Part shown: piece after piece, positions 55,626 to 63,212 of the stretch
Layout: each line of letters opens with the position of its first letter
How positions within the stretch are numbered: position 1 is the stretch's first letter
Source: an uncultured Bacteroidia bacterium
GTDB lineage: Bacteria > Bacteroidota > Bacteroidia > Bacteroidales > Prolixibacteraceae
Assembly (NCBI GenBank): GCA_903904515.1
Contig: CAIVCR010000040.1
Location: 1-64,000 of the forward strand
Direction of reading: 5' to 3'
Length of the DNA stretch: 64,000 nucleotides
Program-made: the position numbers and the translations under genes
Notes under the pieces: generated by a model
What the model saw: only the letters and a program-made list of their open reading frames with translations
Database searches by the model: none
What the model was told of the DNA's origin: nothing

Positions 55626-57863
55626 TTATTTATTGACAACTATCTCACCAATATAAATCTGTGCCTTTTGGCCCACCGTTGGATAGGGTTCAGGCATTAG
55701 TTTGTTTCCAGTAACTTCAAGTTTAACATATCTGAATGGTTTGGAAGTGACCGGAATGGTAAAGATATGCGTTCGAAAGTTTTTTTCATCAACCTGATTA
55801 CCTTTTATCTCTGTTTTTCCAATGGATACAAACCCTGAATTCTTATTGTCTGAGGTAAAGCATTCAACCAGTGATGGATGCAATATTTTTCGTGTCTTTG
55901 TATCGAGCAGGGTCGTCATCTCGACTGAAGTGGCATTAACATTCTCTTCAAGATCGAGCAGGAGTCCGACATGCTCCTCCTCCCATCCGATCCAGGCAGG
56001 CTTCGATTTGTTTAGGTCACCGATGGCTCCGTCAGTTAGCAGCGATAAATCGGCATGGTTATATTTATTCAGTGAATTTGGCATCGGATTGGTAACTACC
56101 TTTTTATGAAATGCCAGATTATTTTGAACGTAGACTTTTGCGGCACTCTGCCTGCTCATATCGTAATACTCTTTTGAAGTAAGGTTGTGCTCGCTCATTA
56201 CGCCGATCTTTTCGCGCGTCATCACAGCATAAAAATTATCGAGCAGTTCATCCATCTTTTTCGATTTTACTGTGCCGGTTTCATCCCACCAGCCGCGCGG
56301 ACCGACCATATTGACTTTTGCAATTTCAAGAATTGCATAACTTAAGGGGAGACGCGCCACCTGAACATGACGTAAGAAGGTCGAATCGAATTCGGCAACT
56401 GCTTCTGCCTGATCGAAATAGCCGCTATATTTTGTCAGGTTCTCCGCGGTCAGGTAAGTTTTTTGATGAATCGATGGAGGACCAAAAATATTGAGCCGGT
56501 CACCCGAATTTACGAGGTCTTTTTGAAGTTCATCAATATATTTTCTGATCCATGGCCCCGCGCCGCCATAAAACCCTTTGAGAAATTCATCCATCGTTGC
56601 CGAAACATTGATGTTGGGATTCCACAGCAATTTGGAGATCAGGTGGAGCCTTAGTTCGACAAATTCATGGCCTTCGGCAATATCCGATTGCTGGTAATGG
56701 TCGAAAACGTTGTTTTTTACAAAAAGCTGAATATTCGGCTGAAGGACAAACAGATTGGGATGGGGAGAGATAAAGTGATGATAGTTGATCGTATAATCGT
56801 AGGTGGCAATATGTTTACAGATCTTCCCCCAATCTGCGATATCCTTTACAAATTGCCTGGCCGCTTTGGAGGTATCTGTTTCGATTGGCCTGCTCCGGTC
56901 TGTCTCAATCGAGCAAAGGGTAATGTGAACATTTTCAAGTGGTTTTGTAACTGCCGGGGCCGACTGCGTGTAGTTATAAGCGTAAGTGCAGATCATCTTA
57001 TCAGGAAATTCCTTTGCAATCTGATTCACAAAGTTGATAACCGGACCCGACTGGCTCTTGTCCAGCTGCTCTATTTTAAGGCAATTGTCGCACTGACAGG
57101 GATTGCCATAATCATTTTGGGCGACAGACCAGTAAATTTGTGTTGGGTTTGCGGCCATCTCTTTTCTCAACTTTTCAATGGCAATATTCAGAACCTCCTT
57201 GTTTGTCAGACAAAGTTGGGTGGGGAGGCGTTTCCCATCTCTCTGGGCGTAGTATTCCGGGTGTATTTTGTAATAAGTCTCCCATGGAACCAGCCAGTCA
57301 AACGAGTGCGAGGCAAAGATATAACGACTAAACAGCCGGTTCCAATCCATCAGATCCTCGTCATTCTGGTAGGCGGGTGAGAAGTAATTAACTATGCGGT
57401 AATTGTTTATTGATGAATCGGCAAGGTTAACAAAAGGGATATTCAGATTTTGGCTTGTAGGGATTACCTTGTAGGTTGGACTATACAGATGGCAACCCAG
57501 GTAGTTTTCGAGCAGGGTTATTGCACCATAGATGCACCCTTTGCGTTTTCCTCCTAAAATCGTTATTGAGCCATCTTCGGAACTCCTCAGACGATAACCG
57601 TCGTATTTTAATCCATCAGTTTCACGGATACAGATACTTGTGGGTTCGGGGGTAATATTTTGTTTAATAGGCAGTTCGCATCCGGATATTTGCTTTACGT
57701 ACTTTTGAAGCAAATTTGCTGCACGGGATTCCTGTTCTGTGGGTTTGAGCGGAATTGTGATGGAATATGTGCTTATGCCATCCTTGACCAGGCTGATTGT
57801 TGGTGGTTTAGTACATCCGGATATGAGGAATAAAAGTGCAGCCAAATGGAGTAAATTCTTCAT
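55626..57863 (-). CDS. DUF4838-type exported lipoprotein with C-terminal carbohydrate-binding-like domain
   Basis: Lipoprotein of 745 aa (lipobox ISGC). After an N-terminal alpha/beta domain (RAANLLQKYVKQISG; ITILGGKRKGCIYGAITLLE), the central domain has the DUF4838 pattern: YWSVAQNDYGNPCQCDNC with C256, C258 and C261, followed by FPDKMICTYAYNYTQ. DUF4838 proteins are related to GH67-type alpha-glucuronidases; no activity is proven for most. The last about 170 residues look like an F5/8 type C-like domain (KPFRYVKLEVTGNKL). It shares the CxCxxC arrangement with the protein at 47093-48877. It starts 4 bases after the aldolase gene stop, so is likely cotranscribed with it. Confidence 0.8.
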   Translation of the reverse strand: MKNLLHLAALLFLISGCTKPPTISLVKDGISTYSITIPLKPTEQESRAANLLQKYVKQISGCELPIKQNITPEPTSICIRETDGLKYDGYRLRSSEDGSITILGGKRKGCIYGAITLLENYLGCHLYSPTYKVIPTSQNLNIPFVNLADSSINNYRIVNYFSPAYQNDEDLMDWNRLFSRYIFASHSFDWLVPWETYYKIHPEYYAQRDGKRLPTQLCLTNKEVLNIAIEKLRKEMAANPTQIYWSVAQNDYGNPCQCDNCLKIEQLDKSQSGPVINFVNQIAKEFPDKMICTYAYNYTQSAPAVTKPLENVHITLCSIETDRSRPIETDTSKAARQFVKDIADWGKICKHIATYDYTINYHHFISPHPNLFVLQPNIQLFVKNNVFDHYQQSDIAEGHEFVELRLHLISKLLWNPNINVSATMDEFLKGFYGGAGPWIRKYIDELQKDLVNSGDRLNIFGPPSIHQKTYLTAENLTKYSGYFDQAEAVAEFDSTFLRHVQVARLPLSYAILEIAKVNMVGPRGWWDETGTVKSKKMDELLDNFYAVMTREKIGVMSEHNLTSKEYYDMSRQSAAKVYVQNNLAFHKKVVTNPMPNSLNKYNHADLSLLTDGAIGDLNKSKPAWIGWEEEHVGLLLDLEENVNATSVEMTTLLDTKTRKILHPSLVECFTSDNKNSGFVSIGKTEIKGNQVDEKNFRTHIFTIPVTSKPFRYVKLEVTGNKLMPEPYPTVGQKAQIYIGEIVVNK

Positions 57864-57867
57864 TGAT

Positions 57868-58701
57868 TTAAATACTTTCAGTCGAACTTAAGTTATTGGT
57901 TTGTTCACCTTTGATCGCTCTGATCCGGTTCATGTCGTCCTGCAGCTTGTCAGCGAAAAGGAACATGTCGGAGCTATGCATGAGGATTGTAGCCCCCGCT
58001 TTGGCCCATTCAAGCTGCAGATCGAGGGTTCCTCGCGAGCCGTTATGGCCGCCTGCTGCAACCCCCAATGCTCTTGCTTTTCTGATGATCGAGCAGCTTA
58101 GATCAAGGAACTCCTTGCTCAGATACCGCTCCGGCATATCGTAGGAAGTTGACAGGTCATGAGGGCCGAGGACAATTCCATCCACTCCGGGCCCGTCAAC
58201 CGATTGAATAGCGAAGAACTCCTCCATGTTGGCAACACCCGCCGGACTTTCGATATTCAGCAAAAGGGTGTGATTTTTATTGTGATTTTTCAGATAAGCT
58301 TCAAGCTCAGCCGTTGGTTTCTCCTTGCCGTAAAGGAGCCGCTTTAGCTTCTCCCCTTTGAGCGGACGGTATTTTACAGCTCCAATAAGGTCGTAAACAT
58401 CTTCAACCTTTTCGACATAAGGCACCAGGATTGCTCCTGCACCGGCATCAAGTGCTTTGGTTGCCAGGAACGGATCGGGTTCCAGTATCCGAACGATGGG
58501 ATTTATGCCTGCCGCTTTGTAGGCACGGCACATCCAGCTTAAGGTCTCAGGATTATATGATGCATGTTCGTCGCAAAAAAAGACATAATCGAGGTTAAGG
58601 CTGAGGGTGACATCAAACATCTTTGGAGATGCTGAGGTGATCATCGTGCCATACACGTTTTTTCCTGAACGCAGCGCGTCTCTGAATTCTTGTCCTACCA
58701 T
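57868..58701 (-). CDS. HpcH/HpaI-family aldolase (2-dehydro acid aldolase/citrate-lyase-like)
   Basis: Class II aldolase of 277 aa, cleaving 2-keto-4-hydroxy acids to pyruvate and an aldehyde. Motifs are YVFFCDEHASYNPE, GAGAILVPYVE, NIESPAGVANMEEFF and GIVLGPHDLSTS, the family metal/keto-acid site. The start is uncertain: ATG 58701 overlaps the RraA stop as TAATG and has an AAGGAG-like site 10 bases upstream; ATG 58710 is three codons longer. I use 58701. It follows RraA and precedes the DUF4838 gene in one operon. Substrate is probably a sugar-acid catabolite. Confidence 0.88.
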   Translation of the reverse strand: MVGQEFRDALRSGKNVYGTMITSASPKMFDVTLSLNLDYVFFCDEHASYNPETLSWMCRAYKAAGINPIVRILEPDPFLATKALDAGAGAILVPYVEKVEDVYDLIGAVKYRPLKGEKLKRLLYGKEKPTAELEAYLKNHNKNHTLLLNIESPAGVANMEEFFAIQSVDGPGVDGIVLGPHDLSTSYDMPERYLSKEFLDLSCSIIRKARALGVAAGGHNGSRGTLDLQLEWAKAGATILMHSSDMFLFADKLQDDMNRIRAIKGEQTNNLSSTESI

Positions 58702-59438
58702 TATTTCCATTCTCCTTCCCTGCCAAGCGCAGTAATAGCTGCCTTGCCAAATTCTTTTGCCGCACTGTTCATGGTACCTGCGATTTTTAATTGTTCCTCT
58801 ATCTCGTCGTATTTTAAAGCTGCCTTGATCACGGTATCGCATTCGTTGTTGTCCATAAATAGCGATGCCTCGAGGATTCGGGGCTGGTCCTCTTCCGGAA
58901 TGATTAAAAACCCATGTTTGTCGGCATGAATAAGATCCCCGGAATTTACCCGTGTCCCAAATACTTCAACAGGTTCTCCCCAGCTGATCGGGGTGGCATA
59001 AGCATGGCCCACACATAACCGTCGGGCGAGTGCTTTAAACCCGGCACTCTTCATCTCGTCGAGGTCGCGGATTGCACCATCAACAATAACTCCAACACAA
59101 CCTAATGATTTATGGCTGTTCGCACTGACCTCACCCCAGAACGAGCCGATTACATTTGGCTTATCCAGATCCTGCATGACGATAATCTTTGGGCCGGGCA
59201 GGGAGGCAATATAGTTCCGGTATTCACCCCATGCATTGGAATTTGATCCCGGGGTTGACGGTTTAATCGTAACAGTTACTGCATATCCGATCATCGGTCC
59301 GAATTCGGGCATGAAATCCGTTGTCTCCTCAAGATTGAACCCAGTAGTCCTGTCTCTTTTGGTAATTTGCTCCCAACCATTGTAAACTGTGGGGGTATTC
59401 CAGCGCTTTAGTTTTAATAAATCACTTAGCGATAACAT
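58701..59438 (-). CDS. RraA-like protein (4-hydroxy-2-oxoacid aldolase family)
   Basis: Cytoplasmic protein of 245 aa of the RraA/HMG-aldolase family (formerly annotated as menaquinone methyltransferase). Family motifs are GVIVDGAIRDLDEM, with the Arg and Asp of the active site, GEPVEVFGTRVNSGDLIHADKHGFLI, and the first block WGEVSANSHKSLGCVG. Members cleave 4-hydroxy-4-methyl-2-oxoglutarate or decarboxylate oxaloacetate. The gene is overlapped by one base by the next aldolase gene, so the two aldolase-type proteins are made together. Confidence 0.88.
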   Translation of the reverse strand: MLSLSDLLKLKRWNTPTVYNGWEQITKRDRTTGFNLEETTDFMPEFGPMIGYAVTVTIKPSTPGSNSNAWGEYRNYIASLPGPKIIVMQDLDKPNVIGSFWGEVSANSHKSLGCVGVIVDGAIRDLDEMKSAGFKALARRLCVGHAYATPISWGEPVEVFGTRVNSGDLIHADKHGFLIIPEEDQPRILEASLFMDNNECDTVIKAALKYDEIEEQLKIAGTMNSAAKEFGKAAITALGREGEWK

Positions 59439-59497
59439 TTTAGAGTTCTTTTAGTAATGAGTTTTTTATGGATAGATAATTTGAAATATATTAATTT

Positions 59498-59558
59498 CTG
59501 GCTGCTGGCAACTGGCTACTGGCTGCTGGCGACAGGTTGCTGGCAACTGGCAAATGGC
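59498..59558. repeat. CTGG-word repeat
   Basis: A run of related words (CTGGCTGCTGGCAA, CTGGCTACTGG, CTGGCGACAGGTTG, CTGGCAACTGG) fills about 60 bases between the RraA gene start and the dehydrogenase gene end. It has no coding or hairpin potential of note. Confidence 0.7.
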
Positions 59559-59574
59559 CTTGATTGATAGTCTA

Positions 59575-60537
59575 TTAATTCACAACATTTTGGGGCGTCC
59601 CATTTAAGAACGCTTTAAGATTATCGATGGTAGTTCCCATAAGTCTAATTCTGGATTCTTTTGGAGCCCAGGCGATATGTGGGGTAATCAGACAGTTTTT
59701 AGCTGTTAATAGCGGATTGTCAACCAGGATAGGTTCAGCTGAAACGACATCAACAGCGGCAGCCGCGATTCTCCCGCTATTCAGGGCATCTGCCAGATCC
59801 TGTTCAACGACAAGTGGTCCGCGGGAAGTATTTATAACCATCGCTCCTTGCTTCATTTTCGAGATGTTCTCTTTATTGATAATCCCCTGCGTAGTGTCAA
59901 GTAACGGACAATGGAGACTAATAAAATCGGAATTTGCAAAAAGCTCGTCAAGTGTTGCATATTTGCAGGTAGCGGTTTCCAGACCTGTAGATTTTCCTGT
60001 ATTGTTAAATAAAACATTCATCCCAAATGCCTCTGCAACCCTTGCCGTTGCCTGACCAATACGTCCAAACCCTATAATTCCAAGTGTTTTTCCTGCAAGT
60101 TCGATCAGCGGGGAATTCCAGAAGCAAAAGTCAGAAGACCGGCTCCAGTCACCATTCTTAACCGCTGCATTATGGTCGCCGGCATGGTGACATAATTCAA
60201 GGATGAGCGCAAAGGTAAACTGAGCCACGGCGACTGTACCATAAGTGGGGATGTTTGTTACGATCATCCCCAGCTCTTTTGCTGCAGCGGTATCTACAAT
60301 ATTATAACCGGTTGCCAGGACCCCGATATACTTCACAAAAGGTACCTGATTAAGTACTTCTGCTGATAAAGGTGTTTTATTTGTAAAGACTATTTCTGAA
60401 GTGCCAATCGCCTTTATAATTTCAGAAGCAATCTTTTCAGTCCTGTCAAAAACCGTGAGATCTCCTAGCTCTTTCAGTCCGTCCCAGCTCAGGTCGCCCG
60501 GGTTTAAGGTATATCCGTCAAGTACGACTATTTTCAT
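59575..60537 (-). CDS. D-2-hydroxyacid dehydrogenase (glycerate/hydroxypyruvate reductase-like)
   Basis: NAD(P)-dependent oxidoreductase of 320 aa, interconverting 2-keto and D-2-hydroxy acids. It shows LGIIGFGRIGQATARVAEAFG (dinucleotide fold), INTSRGPLVVEQDLADAL with the substrate Arg, and VVSAEPI and LITPHIAWAPKES with the Glu and His of the active site. I place the start at 60537 (MKIVVLDGYTLNPGDL); a frame open to 60582 would add 15 residues. It lies in the same direction as the RraA-aldolase group and may reduce their keto-acid products. Confidence 0.9.
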   Translation of the reverse strand: MKIVVLDGYTLNPGDLSWDGLKELGDLTVFDRTEKIASEIIKAIGTSEIVFTNKTPLSAEVLNQVPFVKYIGVLATGYNIVDTAAAKELGMIVTNIPTYGTVAVAQFTFALILELCHHAGDHNAAVKNGDWSRSSDFCFWNSPLIELAGKTLGIIGFGRIGQATARVAEAFGMNVLFNNTGKSTGLETATCKYATLDELFANSDFISLHCPLLDTTQGIINKENISKMKQGAMVINTSRGPLVVEQDLADALNSGRIAAAAVDVVSAEPILVDNPLLTAKNCLITPHIAWAPKESRIRLMGTTIDNLKAFLNGTPQNVVN

Positions 60538-60745
60538 AATATGATGTTTGAAGTATTTAGAATTTATAGTAATTTTTTTCAATCCCGGCGGGTTTGCATG
60601 TTTATAGAAAATTTAAGTTGGGAGAGAAATATAGGACTCCACCGACCAATTTATTATCCTAATTTAATCACTTTATCATCCAAACCCTAAATGGAATTGT
60701 CATTCCCCCCTCCTGCAACCATGGTTCCATTTTCATCGTAAAAAA

Positions 60746-62104
60746 TTATTCCTTTTTCTCTTTTGCCAGTTCAAAGGCTGACGTTGTGATATAATATTTT
60801 GCCAGTGTATTGGGGACTTCCCACTTTGGCATATCCTTGTTTAGAAGGTAGCCGGTAAATACCCTGAACGTCGGATCGTTTGAATTTCTCAATTCCGAAG
60901 GTATAATAATTTGTACATTATTCCCCTCCCCGGAGAAGGAAATTCCGGGATAGTCTTTCTGAAGCTGTTGAATGGTCTTATTCAGCTGGTTTTTAAATTC
61001 ATGAAGCGTTATTTTATCCCCTTTTTGAAGGTGAAGCTCAGGTTTTTTAAGGCCATATTGCTGTTGGATAAGGAGTTTGCAATTTGTCCCTTCCGCATAG
61101 GCGCTCCGCAAATCGTTTCCATCCGCTGGAGTTGCAGGACGCCACTCAACGGCAACGGTATTATAAACTCCCTTCACTCGATACGTTATAGACCCGTTTG
61201 CAAACACCTGCAAAACGGAGTCCTTAACATACTCACTAAGCGAGGAAGGTATAGCAGGCAAGGAGGTGGCTGCAGAAAATTCAGCATTTGTAAGATTTAC
61301 AGACCAATGTTTTGCCGACAGAACTTCAATATCTTTGGAATAGTCGATGATTTGATCGGGGAAAGATTTCCAGAATGTCAGATCGATCAGGTGGGTGGTC
61401 ACATCAACGATCCCTTCACCTTGCTGCTGGACGTCAAAATACCAGGCCGGACGAGTCCCTTTTCCTCCCCGGTAGAAATGATGGACACTTGATTCCATGA
61501 TGGACGGATGATCCGGGGAGCCTGGTACGAGTTTTCCAAACAGAAGAGTATCCTGCATAAGAGACCGTTGGATTCTGTGGATCAGGCTGTAACGCTCTGT
61601 CATCATGTCAAACAGTTGGACCCCTTTTTGTGTGGCAAGCTGGTAGACATTTTTAAGCCGCTCAAAACCTGCCCGGTTAATCACCATGGGTTTGTCTGAA
61701 AACACATTCATCCCGGCATTAACCGATTGTTCGATATAATCGATTTTGATTCGGTTGTTTCCAGCCAGAACGACCACATTTCCCTTTTTATCTGCGACCA
61801 TTTTCTCAAGATAATCCTTCCCGAAGTAGCATATTTCGTTCCAATGGGTTGGATTTTCTTTTCGGTTATTGAAGGAATTTATCTGTTGAAGGAAGGGAGT
61901 CACCGCATCTTTATCTGCAGCATATACATAAATAGTCGAATCAAGAGCGCTTAATTGCTCACTCTGAGCTGCCGCTGCATGACTATGTGTCGGATCCAGC
62001 TGAATAATCCTGATTTCCCCTCTTTTTTCAGCTATTCCGGGTCTCTGGCTGCATGAGCAAAATGCAAGCAACGCGATCGAAAGGATTTGAATTCTGGTTG
62101 GCAT
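60746..62104 (-). CDS. Lipoprotein of the Gfo/Idh/MocA fold with PF16490-type C-terminus
   Basis: A protein of 452 aa anchored as a lipoprotein (lipobox FCSC). The N-terminal Rossmann-like half reads IRIIQLDPTHSHAAAAQ where Gfo/Idh enzymes have a glycine-rich nucleotide loop; no GxGxxG is present. A VFSDKPMVINRAGFE block replaces the usual EKP motif, and the C-terminal half matches the putative oxidoreductase C-terminal domain (PF16490 type, by memory). Because the protein is outside the cytoplasm and lacks the loop, it may not use NAD(P) in the usual way. Function is unknown. It sits 19 bases from the HGSNAT-like gene. Confidence 0.8.
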   Translation of the reverse strand: MPTRIQILSIALLAFCSCSQRPGIAEKRGEIRIIQLDPTHSHAAAAQSEQLSALDSTIYVYAADKDAVTPFLQQINSFNNRKENPTHWNEICYFGKDYLEKMVADKKGNVVVLAGNNRIKIDYIEQSVNAGMNVFSDKPMVINRAGFERLKNVYQLATQKGVQLFDMMTERYSLIHRIQRSLMQDTLLFGKLVPGSPDHPSIMESSVHHFYRGGKGTRPAWYFDVQQQGEGIVDVTTHLIDLTFWKSFPDQIIDYSKDIEVLSAKHWSVNLTNAEFSAATSLPAIPSSLSEYVKDSVLQVFANGSITYRVKGVYNTVAVEWRPATPADGNDLRSAYAEGTNCKLLIQQQYGLKKPELHLQKGDKITLHEFKNQLNKTIQQLQKDYPGISFSGEGNNVQIIIPSELRNSNDPTFRVFTGYLLNKDMPKWEVPNTLAKYYITTSAFELAKEKKE

Positions 62105-62123
62105 CTTACAGAAATTTAAATGG

Positions 62124-63212
62124 TTAGAGTTTGAAAAATAGTTTTTTCCGGTACAGGATTAACGCTACCAGAAAGCATGAGACAACAGAGATCAGTGACC
62201 AGATCAGTGATGCATTCACCTCTGCCATACCAAGATTGGTCAACCCTCCGTAGACAAAATCATGGATATGGGTATATTTATACGTAGTCTCGAAAATATC
62301 AGCCATAACATATATCGCAATTGCATTACTTCCGAAAATAACGCCGTAGCGGGCTAATAAATTATTCTTATAACCCCTGAGATCTATCGTGTAGAGTGAA
62401 AGGGCCAATACAACAAGTGCCCATCCGGATGTATAAAGGACATATGAGCTTGTCCATATTTTTTTGTTGATTGGGAATTGCCAGTTCCAGACCGAACCAG
62501 CAAGAATACAACATATGCCGGCTATAAAGAACAGGATTACCGTATTTTCATTGATTTTGCGCGTCAGGATAAGACGTCCTGCCAGCATTCCGGTCATGCC
62601 GGTGGCAACAGCCGGGAAAGTTGAGTAAAAACCCTCGGCGCTCCAGCCATGTTTCCCGATCATATCTATTGGGAAAATCAGCCGATCGACCCAGAAGGCA
62701 AAATTGCCTCCGGGTTCAATAGTCCCTGCAATTAGGGTGTCAGTTGAAACAAAGGACATTGTAATCCAATACCCCAGGAGTATACTGCCAATGATATAAA
62801 GCTGAGTTTTCCAGTTGGTGTAAATAAACAACAGTGCGCAAACCACAAAAACGGCGGCAATCCGTTGAAGAACGCCAAATAAATTTATTTTGGTAAAATC
62901 GAATTCGGGAAGGTAATGTAAGAAAAGACCGATCAGATAGATTTTCAACCCACGGATCAGAATCTTTTTCACCATCTCCTTCGGGGATTTTCCAGACTCT
63001 ATTTGCCGGGAATAAGAGAGGGCAACAGAGACCCCAACGATAAAAATAAAGAACGGGAAAATTAAGTCAGTGGGTGTTGCTCCATTCCATGCCGAATGAA
63101 CCAGCGGAGGATACATAAAGTCCCAGGATCCCGGATAATTAACCAGGATCATCATCGACATCGTTAACCCTCTGAAGATATCAACCGAAAGTATTCTGTT
63201 CGGATTGTCCAT
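62124..63212 (-). CDS. Multi-pass acetyltransferase of the HGSNAT-like (DUF5009/DUF1624) type
   Basis: Integral inner-membrane protein of 362 aa with about ten membrane helices. The N-terminal block (RILSVDIFRGLTMSMMILVN, WNGATPTDLIFPFFIFIVG) is the conserved site of the heparan-alpha-glucosaminide N-acetyltransferase-like family, which uses acetyl-CoA to acetylate amino sugars on the far side of the membrane. Substrate is not known for bacterial members. The ATG directly follows the stop of the upstream ChbG-like gene (TAGATG). Its place beside a ChbG-like deacetylase and NagA/NagB supports an amino-sugar role. Confidence 0.85.
   Translation of the reverse strand: MDNPNRILSVDIFRGLTMSMMILVNYPGSWDFMYPPLVHSAWNGATPTDLIFPFFIFIVGVSVALSYSRQIESGKSPKEMVKKILIRGLKIYLIGLFLHYLPEFDFTKINLFGVLQRIAAVFVVCALLFIYTNWKTQLYIIGSILLGYWITMSFVSTDTLIAGTIEPGGNFAFWVDRLIFPIDMIGKHGWSAEGFYSTFPAVATGMTGMLAGRLILTRKINENTVILFFIAGICCILAGSVWNWQFPINKKIWTSSYVLYTSGWALVVLALSLYTIDLRGYKNNLLARYGVIFGSNAIAIYVMADIFETTYKYTHIHDFVYGGLTNLGMAEVNASLIWSLISVVSCFLVALILYRKKLFFKL

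Noticed and set aside
56667-57380. Open frame antisense to the DUF4838 gene (237 codons)
   Set aside because: It covers the conserved CxCxxC region of the real gene on the other strand and has no plausible product.
60689-60732. AAATGGAA/TTCCATTT inverted repeat with a 28-base loop
   Set aside because: Short stem, long loop and no T-run; could arise by chance in AT-rich sequence.
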